Source of the DNA: Pseudomonadota bacterium
GTDB lineage: Bacteria > Pseudomonadota > Gammaproteobacteria > Acidiferrobacterales > Acidiferrobacteraceae
Length of the DNA stretch: 5,481 nt
NCBI GenBank assembly: GCA_021797365.1
Contig: JAJZZU010000204.1
Span: forward strand, 1 to 5,481
Direction of reading: 5' to 3'
Each line of letters starts with the position of its first letter. The stretch's first letter is position 1. Below the pieces are notes generated by a model. The model was given only the letters and a program-made list of their open reading frames with translations, ran no database searches and was not told the origin of the DNA. Below are positions 1 to 4,768 of the stretch, one piece after another. Made by a program: the position numbers and the translations under genes.

Positions 1-373
1 CCTCGAAATGGCCGGGTCGGTAGCGTCCGCACAGATCCTCGGACAGCCCCGGCACACGCACCTGGGTGTGCTGCTCGCGACCACGCGGATAGATGGCGGC
101 CTCGGCCGGCAGGAAGACGGCATCGACGCCGGCCTGGGCGAGCCGCGCGCAATCGGCCTCCTCGGTACGCGGATAGGCGGCAAAGTCCTCCTGTGGTCCG
201 AACTGCAGCGGGTTCACATAGATGCTGACCACCACGCGCGCATGCTGGCGCGCGGCGCCTACGAGCGCGAGATGACCGTCATGCAGCCCTCCCATGGTCG
301 GCACAAAGCCGATGTCATCCGGACACTGCATCCGATACTCCCACCACTCGCCGAGCGTACGCGCGACGATCAT
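1..373 (-). CDS. panC: Pantoate--beta-alanine ligase (pantothenate synthetase), 3' end cut by window edge
   Basis: PanC condenses pantoate with beta-alanine, using ATP through a pantoyl-adenylate intermediate, to give pantothenate, the coenzyme A precursor; it acts in the cytosol. The 124 visible codons contain the family hallmarks: VPTMG at residues 24-28, the HDGH nucleotidyl-transferase (HIGH-type) motif at 31-34, [12 protein letters not shown] at 53-64, YPRTEEAD at 67-74 and RPGHFE at 119-124. The usual length is about 280 residues, so more than half lies beyond position 1. The ATG at 371-373 is chosen because it puts VPTMG about as far from the N terminus as in E. coli PanC. No clear Shine-Dalgarno sequence precedes it. 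The frame is open back to the panB stop, so an upstream CTG start (382-384 or 391-393) cannot be excluded. It is the last visible gene of the operon, 45 nt after panB, which makes its ketopantoate precursor. Confidence 0.95.
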   Translation of the reverse strand, partial: MIVARTLGEWWEYRMQCPDDIGFVPTMGGLHDGHLALVGAARQHARVVVSIYVNPLQFGPQEDFAAYPRTEEADCARLAQAGVDAVFLPAEAAIYPRGREQHTQVRVPGLSEDLCGRYRPGHFE

Positions 374-418
374 GGGCCACAGGCCGCGCAGGACAGGGCT
401 CGGCCGCGGCGCACGGAC

Positions 419-1228
419 CTATTCCCCATAACTCTCTTCAGCGGCAGGGAAGAGGCCCTGGCGCACGGCGTCGATATAGGCGGCGAAGGCCGCCGCGATA
501 CCGCCTTGCCCGGCCAGAAAATCCCGCACGAAGCGTGGGGGATGCGCGCCCATCCCCAGGGCGTCATGCATGACCAGGATCTGACCGTCGCATGAAGGGC
601 CGGCCCCGATGCCGATGGTCGGCACCGTCACCGCCGCGCTGATCTCGGCGGCCAACGCCGCGGGTACCGCCTCCAGCACGAGAAGCGACACCCCCGCATC
701 GGCCAGCTCCTTGGCCTCGGCGAGCAACCGTGCACCGTGGGCACCCCGGCCCTGCACGCGATAGCCGCCCAGGCTGTGGACGAATTGCGGGGTCAGTCCG
801 ATATGACCGCAGACCGGTACCCCACGCGCCGCGAGATAGGCGGCGTTCGCCGCGAATGGACCGGCACCCTCGCCTTTCACCATGTGCGCGCCGGCACGCA
901 TGAGCACCGCGGCATCGGCCAGCGCGCGATCGGCGCTTCCCTGAAAGCTCAAGAACGGCAGATCGGCCATGAGCAGGGCGCGGCTCACGGCGCGCGCCAC
1001 GCAGCGGGTGTGGTAGGCCACATCCTCCAACATCACCGGGACCGTGCTTTTGCGTCCCTGAACCACATTCCCAAGCGAATCCCCGACCAGGATGATGTCC
1101 ATGCCGGCCTCATCCATGACGCGCGCGAAGCTCGCGTCATAGGCGGTCATGGCGGCAATCTTACGACCCTCCCTTTTCAGGGCGACGAGCCGTGGTATGG
1201 TCATCGCCTTGGCTGCAGGCATGGTCAT
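419..1228 (-). CDS. panB: 3-methyl-2-oxobutanoate hydroxymethyltransferase (ketopantoate hydroxymethyltransferase)
   Basis: PanB transfers a hydroxymethyl group from 5,10-methylene-tetrahydrofolate to 2-oxoisovalerate to form ketopantoate, the first committed step to pantothenate. The 269-residue product matches the family length (E. coli 264) and aligns end to end. Recognisable blocks are TAYDASFA (28-35), VGDSLGNVVQG (48-58) with the metal-binding Asp50, MADLPF (87-92) with Asp89, MVKGEG (116-121) with Glu120, CGHIGLTPQ (140-148), GGYRVQGRG (154-162), VLEAVP (184-189) with the likely catalytic Glu186, IGIGAG (205-210) and DGQILVMHD (214-222). The ATG at 1226-1228 is preceded by GAGGA seven bases upstream and overlaps the stop of the kinase gene as ATGA, implying translational coupling. 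In-frame ATGs at codons 3 and 9 are less well placed relative to that ribosome binding site. The TAG stop is at 419-421. Confidence 0.97.
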   Translation of the reverse strand: MTMPAAKAMTIPRLVALKREGRKIAAMTAYDASFARVMDEAGMDIILVGDSLGNVVQGRKSTVPVMLEDVAYHTRCVARAVSRALLMADLPFLSFQGSADRALADAAVLMRAGAHMVKGEGAGPFAANAAYLAARGVPVCGHIGLTPQFVHSLGGYRVQGRGAHGARLLAEAKELADAGVSLLVLEAVPAALAAEISAAVTVPTIGIGAGPSCDGQILVMHDALGMGAHPPRFVRDFLAGQGGIAAAFAAYIDAVRQGLFPAAEESYGE

Positions 1229-1902
1229 GATCCGGTCCTCGACGCCAAAGGATTGAAGAAGTGCCGCCCGCTATGGATGCTGCGAATCGACTCGATGAGC
1301 GAGGCCAGATCCTCGTCGCTCTCGACAAAATTGGCCTCGGCGGCGTTGACCATGAGCAGCGGCGAGTCCTGATAGCGATGAAAGAACTCCGTATACCCCT
1401 CGGCGAGCGCCGCCAGGTAGTCACGGTCCACATGCTCATAGCCGCGACCCCGACGGCGGATGCGATCGATCAGCACATCCACGGGGGCCTGCAGGAATAC
1501 CACGAGATCGGGCGTCTGGACAGGTTCGGGCATGGTCGAGGTGATCTGCTCATAGAGCCGCCATTCGTCATCGTCGAGCGTGATGCGGGCAAATACGCGG
1601 TCCTTGGCCCATAAAAAATCCGCCACGACCCCGGCGCGCAGAAAATCCCCCTGGGCGAGGTCTTCCAGCAGGCGGCGGCGCTGGAACAGGAAAAAGAGCT
1701 GCGTGGCCAGCGCATAGGCCCGGCGATCCTCATAAAAGCGGGTGAGAAACGGGTTTTCCTCCGGCTCCTCGAACAGACCTTCAAGACCAAGTCTTAATGA
1801 CAGGCGCCGGGCGAGACTCGTCTTGCCGACCCCGATTGGTCCCTCAATGACCAGAAACGATCCCGCAGACAATGATATTGGCAGCGCTGCCTGTCCCTTC
1901 AC
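1225..1902 (-). CDS. Deoxynucleoside kinase family protein (deoxyadenosine/deoxyguanosine kinase-like)
   Basis: Family members phosphorylate a deoxynucleoside to its 5'-monophosphate for nucleotide salvage. The substrate here cannot be read from sequence. From the GTG at 1902 the product is 225 residues, normal for bacterial members. The Walker A loop GPIGVGKT is at 21-28; the acidic stretch EEPEENPFL (46-54) probably carries the catalytic-base Glu; VADFLWAKDRVFA (93-105) corresponds to the sugar-binding and DR region; PDLVVFL is at 131-137; the arginine-rich lid RIRRRGRGYE (147-156) is followed by DYLAALAEGYTEFFHRY. The reading frame is open upstream into folK, but a GAGGGGA ribosome binding site overlapping the folK stop points to the GTG only 10 nt beyond folK. 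The gene ends in an ATGA overlap with panB. From memory, some gammaproteobacteria have a similar kinase between folK and panB, so this placement may be a lineage trait. Thymidylate kinase is less likely, given the family-specific DR and lid motifs. Confidence 0.88.
   Translation of the reverse strand: MKGQAALPISLSAGSFLVIEGPIGVGKTSLARRLSLRLGLEGLFEEPEENPFLTRFYEDRRAYALATQLFFLFQRRRLLEDLAQGDFLRAGVVADFLWAKDRVFARITLDDDEWRLYEQITSTMPEPVQTPDLVVFLQAPVDVLIDRIRRRGRGYEHVDRDYLAALAEGYTEFFHRYQDSPLLMVNAAEANFVESDEDLASLIESIRSIHSGRHFFNPLASRTGS
1236..1240 (-). promoter_or_regulatory. Ribosome binding site of panB
   Basis: GAGGA sits inside the end of the kinase gene, 7 nt before the panB ATG at 1226-1228. Its spacing favours this ATG over the in-frame ATGs at codons 3 and 9. 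Confidence 0.65.
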
Positions 1903-1907
1903 CGAAG

Positions 1908-1914
1908 TCCCCTC
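1908..1914 (-). promoter_or_regulatory. Ribosome binding site deciding the kinase GTG start
   Basis: GAGGGGA lies 5 nt before the GTG at 1900-1902 and overlaps the folK TGA stop at 1913-1915. It rules out the much longer in-frame extension into folK (to about position 2034) as the real start. It also suggests re-initiation by ribosomes finishing folK. Confidence 0.75.
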
Positions 1915-2413
1915 ACCACTGTCTATCCAGTCGCTCCACCCGCTGATCGCATACCGCCTGGCCGAGGTCCGCCAGCGCGCCAAGCCCCGGGATTCGGAAA
2001 TCCGGCATGATCTCCCTCCAAGGATACAGCACAAAGGCGCGCTCCTGCAGGCGCGGGTGGGGCAGACGCAAGGTCGGGTCCTCCCGGATCACGCCCTCAT
2101 AGTATAAGAGGTCAATGTCGATAGCGCGCGGCTCGTTGCGCACGCCGGTGCGCACCCGCCCGAGCCGTCTCTCAATGGCAAAAAGCGCATCCGCCAACCC
2201 CTCCGGGGTCAGCGCCGTCTGCAGCCGACACACGGCATTCAGGTAATCCGGCTGTCGCTGCCCACCGATGGGGGCCGTCCGATAGAGGGAGGAGGCCGCC
2301 ACCAGGGTGGTCTGGGGAAGGCCGGACAGGGCGTGACGCGCGCGGCCCAGGATGGCGGCGGTCTCCCCGAGATTGCCGCCCAACCCCACAATGGCGTCAA
2401 CCGCCGGCGGCAC
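1913..2413 (-). CDS. folK: 2-amino-4-hydroxy-6-hydroxymethyldihydropteridine pyrophosphokinase (HPPK)
   Basis: HPPK transfers pyrophosphate from ATP to 6-hydroxymethyl-7,8-dihydropterin, the step before dihydropteroate synthase in folate synthesis. The product is 166 residues (E. coli 159). Diagnostic blocks are VGLGGNLG (9-16), SSLYRTAPIG (41-50), QPDYLNAV (54-61), GRVRTGVRNEPRAIDIDLL (85-103) with the metal-binding Asp99 and Asp101, and LPHPRLQERAFVLYP (117-131). The start is a GTG at 2411-2413. It has no good ribosome binding site, but the gene begins inside the pcnB tail with a 17-nt overlap, so coupling to pcnB translation is likely. The next in-frame GTG falls at codon 9 and would leave the GLGGNLG strand without its N terminus. 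In E. coli, pcnB and folK are also adjacent. Loop 3 reads R-N-E-P-R where E. coli has R-W-G-P-R. Confidence 0.96.
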   Translation of the reverse strand: MPPAVDAIVGLGGNLGETAAILGRARHALSGLPQTTLVAASSLYRTAPIGGQRQPDYLNAVCRLQTALTPEGLADALFAIERRLGRVRTGVRNEPRAIDIDLLYYEGVIREDPTLRLPHPRLQERAFVLYPWREIMPDFRIPGLGALADLGQAVCDQRVERLDRQW

Positions 2414-3665
2414 GCCGTCTACGCCGCTTGCGCGGACGCTTCTCGCCCTGCGCGCTCAAGGCCCCCACCATGGCCTCGCGCTCGTCGGCGGCGGCCTCCT
2501 GGAAGTGCGTCCACCAGTCGAACAACGCCGCCGGCGCCTCGCCGGAGGCGACACGCAGCCCGAGAAAATCATAGGCCGCCCGGAATCTCTTGCTCTCCAG
2601 AAAGCGGAAGGCATGGCGCCCGGCGCGCCGCTCGAAGCGCGATTGCAAACCCCATATCTCGCGCATCGGCACGCTGAAACGCTTGGGGATCGTGATGACC
2701 CGCAACTGTTCGCGCAGCACATGCTCGGCGGCCCGTGCCCACGCCTCGACCGGAACCGCACCCTCGGCAATGCTGTGCATGGCCTCTTCGCGCACACCCT
2801 CCCAAAGCAGCGCGGCAAACAGGAAGGCCGGGGTCACGGGTTTGCCCTCGGACAGGCGCTGATCGCTATTGGCGAGCGCTCGCCCGAGCAATGAGTCGCG
2901 ATCGGCATGCGGACCCAAGATCGCCGCCACCCCCGGGAACAACACCTCGAACAGCCGGTACTCGCACAGCGTCTCGTAAGTCGCGGCAGCATTGCCGGTA
3001 TGAAAGAGCTTCAGCACTTCCTCGAAGAGCCGCGCCGGCGCGACACCCTGTAAAAGCGGCCCCAGAACCGGCAGCAACCGGCGCCCGTCCTCAGTCAACT
3101 GGAGACGCAATTTGGCGGCGAACCGCACGGCGCGCAACATGCGCACCGGATCCTCCCGAAACCGCGCCTCCGGATCGCCTATGACCCGCAGCCTGGCGTG
3201 CGCGAGGTCATGAAGACCGTTGACGTAATCGGTGATGAGGCCCTCGTCGGGATCGTAATAGAGGGCGTTGACCGTGAAGTCGCGGCGGAAGGCGTCCTCC
3301 TCCAAGGTGCCGAAGACATTGCCGTTGTCGTCCTCGGAGTCGGCAGAAGGCGCGGCGCGATAAGTGGCGACCTCGATGATCTCGCGTCCGAAATGGACAT
3401 GCGCCAACCGGAAGCGCCGGCCGATCAGGCGCGCGTTGCGGAACACCTGACGAATCTCCTCGGGCCGCGCCTGGGTCACGACGTCGAAATCCTTGGGCTC
3501 CTCGCCCAGGATGAGGTCGCGCACGCACCCCCCGACCAGATAAGCGGTATAGCCCGCGTCCTTCAGCCGCTCTATGACCTGACGGGCCTGCGCACTGATC
3601 CTCCCCGGTATCAAGCCGTAGGATGTGGCATCCACGATCCCCGGCGCCTTACTGATGTCTGTCAA
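2397..3665 (-). CDS. pcnB: Poly(A) polymerase I
   Basis: PcnB adds short 3' poly(A) tails to RNAs, usually marking them for decay. The 422-residue product is a class II nucleotidyltransferase. It shows LVGGCVRDLILG (43-54), the catalytic DFD at 59-61 with a third carboxylate probably at Glu98 in IEVATYR, IGRRFRLAHVHFG (81-93), RRDFTVNALYYD (127-138), the RNA-binding block REDPVRMLRAVRFAAKL (170-186) and a C-terminal RFRAAYDFLGLR (360-371). The RRFRLAHV block and the C-terminal part favour poly(A) polymerase over CCA-adding enzyme. The C terminus has a run of basic residues (KRPRKRRRRR), as in E. coli PAP I. The start is a TTG at 3663-3665, the most upstream candidate after an in-frame stop, with GGGAGGG 11 nt before it. 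A GTG at codon 11 (3633-3635) is the alternative. Both keep the catalytic domain, but the N terminus is shorter than in E. coli. It is the first gene of the minus-strand operon. Confidence 0.95.
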   Translation of the reverse strand: MTDISKAPGIVDATSYGLIPGRISAQARQVIERLKDAGYTAYLVGGCVRDLILGEEPKDFDVVTQARPEEIRQVFRNARLIGRRFRLAHVHFGREIIEVATYRAAPSADSEDDNGNVFGTLEEDAFRRDFTVNALYYDPDEGLITDYVNGLHDLAHARLRVIGDPEARFREDPVRMLRAVRFAAKLRLQLTEDGRRLLPVLGPLLQGVAPARLFEEVLKLFHTGNAAATYETLCEYRLFEVLFPGVAAILGPHADRDSLLGRALANSDQRLSEGKPVTPAFLFAALLWEGVREEAMHSIAEGAVPVEAWARAAEHVLREQLRVITIPKRFSVPMREIWGLQSRFERRAGRHAFRFLESKRFRAAYDFLGLRVASGEAPAALFDWWTHFQEAAADEREAMVGALSAQGEKRPRKRRRRRAAGG

Positions 3666-3676
3666 AGGAAAAAGAA

Positions 3677-3683
3677 CCCTCCC
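3677..3683 (-). promoter_or_regulatory. Probable ribosome binding site of pcnB
   Basis: GGGAGGG is followed by an 11-nt pyrimidine-rich spacer and then TTG. The spacing is longer than ideal, so it supports the TTG start only moderately over the GTG ten codons later. Confidence 0.5.
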
Positions 3684-3696
3684 GAGCCTAAGTTTG

Positions 3697-3724
3697 TTTC
3701 AATTTGCAGAGAGCCTTGTATAAT
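3697..3724 (+). promoter_or_regulatory. Sigma-70 promoter for tRNA-Glu
   Basis: A perfect TATAAT (3719-3724) stands out in an AT-rich island within GC-rich sequence. The best-placed -35 is the weak TTTCAA at 3697-3702, 16 bp upstream; TTGTTT at 3694-3699 with 19 bp is the alternative. The bases after the -10 (AGCACCGC) form a GC-rich discriminator typical of growth-rate and stringently controlled stable-RNA promoters. A start near 3731 gives a leader of about 30 nt, to be removed by RNase P. Confidence 0.6.
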
Positions 3725-3746
3725 AGCACCGCTTCGTCGCGGCCAA
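3720..3746 (-). promoter_or_regulatory. Possible sigma-70 promoter for the pcnB operon
   Basis: Read on the minus strand, TATTAT (3720-3725; five of six consensus bases) is a candidate -10. TTGGCC at 3741-3746 (four of six) could be the -35, but the 15-bp spacer is short. Transcription would start near 3713, leaving about 48 nt of leader before the TTG. The -10 lies almost exactly on the rightward TATAAT of the tRNA promoter. Confidence 0.3.
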
Positions 3747-3761
3747 GAACCGGCGCGCACT

Positions 3762-3837
3762 GCTCCCTTCGTCTAGTGGCCTAGGACGCTGGCCTCTCAC
3801 GCCGGTAACAGGGGTTCGAATCCCCTAGGGAGCGCCA
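3762..3837 (+). tRNA. tRNA-Glu, anticodon CTC
   Basis: A complete 76-nt cloverleaf folds by eye. The acceptor stem GCTCCCT (3762-3768) pairs fully with AGGGAGC (3827-3833). The D arm spans about 3771-3787. The anticodon stem CTGGC/GCCGG encloses loop CTCTCAC (3794-3800) with anticodon CTC at 3796-3798, reading GAG. The T arm is AGGGG-TTCGAAT-CCCCT (3810-3826). G73 and an encoded CCA follow (3834-3837). The body resembles E. coli tRNA-Glu, whose anticodon is TTC. A CTC isoacceptor reads only GAG, so the genome should also carry a TTC gene. No intrinsic terminator follows, so the transcript may continue into the downstream gene. Confidence 0.97.
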
Positions 3838-3860
3838 CTCCCCCCGCTTGATATTCACCC

Positions 3861-3876
3861 GATGTGACCGCACATC
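3861..3876. repeat. Perfect inverted repeat in the tRNA-cnoX spacer
   Basis: GATGTG-ACCG-CACATC is a 6-bp perfect inverted repeat with a 4-nt centre, 29 nt before the cnoX start codon. It could be a small hairpin in the leader or a dimeric regulator site. It has no following T run, so it is not an intrinsic terminator. It lacks the TGTGA-N6-TCACA spacing of a CRP site. No function is assigned. Confidence 0.45.
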
Positions 3877-3892
3877 ACCCCGCAACGGAATC

Positions 3893-3900
3893 AAAGGGGG
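3893..3900 (+). promoter_or_regulatory. Ribosome binding site of the cnoX-like gene
   Basis: AAAGGGGG lies 4 nt before the ATG at 3905-3907. It selects this ATG over an in-frame TTG 57 nt upstream (3848), which would add 19 residues not resembling a thioredoxin N terminus. Confidence 0.75.
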
Positions 3901-3904
3901 ATTC

Positions 3905-4768
3905 ATGGCCACGTCGCCTTACATCACCGATGTCACTGAGAGCAGCTTCGATCATGCCGTCCTCGCCCGCTCGCGCGAGGCGCCTGTCCTGGTCGACTTC
4001 TGGGCGGCATGGTGCGGGCCCTGCCGATCCCTCATGCCGATCCTCGCCAAACTGGCTGAAGAGTACCAGGGCCGGTTTTTTCTTGCCAAGGTCAATAGCG
4101 ATGAACAGCAAGGCCTGGCGGCCCGCTATGGTGTGCGCAGCCTGCCGACCGTGAAACTCTTCAAGCAGGGCGCAGAGGTCGCCCAATTCGTGGGGGCACA
4201 GCCGGAACGGATGATTCGCGAGTTGCTCGATGCCCACATCGACAGGCCTTCGGATGCCCTGTTAAGGGCGGCCCTCGACCAGGAAGCGACGGGCGATCGC
4301 GCCGGCGCCCTTGCTCGGCTCCAGGCCGCGCATGAGACGGATCCGGGAAACGACCGGCTGACCGCCCATCTCGGGCGGCTGCTATGCGAGCAGGGCCGGG
4401 TCGCCGAAGGCGAAGCGGTGCTAAAGGGCCTGTCCGCGCGCGCCCTGGGAGACGCCGAGATCAGCGCGGTGATGGCACGGCTCGAGTTCGTGCGCATGGC
4501 CGCCGACGCCCCACCCCTGGCCGATCTCGAGCGGACCGTCAGCGCGCACCCCGAGGACTTGCGGGCACGGCTGGCCCTCGGGGCGCGTTACCTCCTCGCC
4601 GGTCGCCACGAGGAGGCCCTGGAACAGTGGCTTACGATTGTGCGAACCGATCGGCGCTTTGGCGACGATGCCGGCCGCCGGGCGCTGCTCGCAGCCTTCA
4701 CGCTGCTCGGCGGCAAGGGCGATCTCGTGCGCCGCTATCGCGGCCTGCTCGCCGCCACCATTACCTAA
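3905..4768 (+). CDS. cnoX: Thioredoxin-TPR protein of the CnoX/YbbN (chaperedoxin) family
   Basis: CnoX/YbbN proteins are cytosolic holdase chaperones that protect clients during oxidative (HOCl) stress and cooperate with refolding chaperones. The 287 residues match the family (E. coli YbbN 284) and its two-part layout. Residues 1-112 are a thioredoxin fold with [11 protein letters not shown] (30-40), cis-proline loop SLPT (79-82, Pro81) and [14 protein letters not shown] (84-97). Residues 114-280 form an alpha-helical TPR-like region, including a repeat-like stretch at 221-245, ending in the family's typical [13 protein letters not shown] and LVRRYRGLL. Both active-site cysteines (Cys37, Cys40) are present. 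E. coli YbbN lacks the first of these, so this protein may also have disulfide reductase activity, as reported for some alphaproteobacterial CnoX. It has no signal peptide. It follows the tRNA by 67 nt, with no clear promoter of its own: TTGATA at 3848-3853 lacks a matching -10. Its TAA overlaps the stop of the convergent epimerase gene. Confidence 0.88.
   Translation: MATSPYITDVTESSFDHAVLARSREAPVLVDFWAAWCGPCRSLMPILAKLAEEYQGRFFLAKVNSDEQQGLAARYGVRSLPTVKLFKQGAEVAQFVGAQPERMIRELLDAHIDRPSDALLRAALDQEATGDRAGALARLQAAHETDPGNDRLTAHLGRLLCEQGRVAEGEAVLKGLSARALGDAEISAVMARLEFVRMAADAPPLADLERTVSAHPEDLRARLALGARYLLAGRHEEALEQWLTIVRTDRRFGDDAGRRALLAAFTLLGGKGDLVRRYRGLLAATIT

Noticed and set aside
8..595. Long plus-strand open frame of 195 codons
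   Set aside because: Antisense to panC and panB. Its translation has no recognisable motif, while the minus strand encodes clear PanC and PanB blocks. Long shadow frames are expected at this GC content.
737..1372. Plus-strand open frame of 211 codons
   Set aside because: Antisense to panB and the kinase 3' end. The His- and Arg-rich translation has no family signature.
1903..2034. Longer N terminus for the deoxynucleoside kinase
   Set aside because: It would overlap folK by about 120 nt and translates to non-conserved sequence. The GTG at 1902 has a good ribosome binding site and gives the normal family length.
2397..2440. Arginine-rich pcnB C terminus as a sign of frameshift
   Set aside because: E. 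coli poly(A) polymerase I also has a basic C-terminal tail, and the stop position overlapping folK is consistent with normal gene packing.
3762..3837. tRNA gene as an integration site of a mobile element
   Set aside because: No integrase, no partial repeat of the tRNA 3' end in the window, and the flanks are housekeeping genes.
3861..3876. Intrinsic terminator after the tRNA
   Set aside because: The stem is only 6 bp and is followed by ACCCCGC rather than a T run.
3848..3904. Upstream TTG start for the cnoX-like gene
   Set aside because: The extra 19 residues are not thioredoxin-like, and a strong AAAGGGGG lies just before the ATG at 3905.
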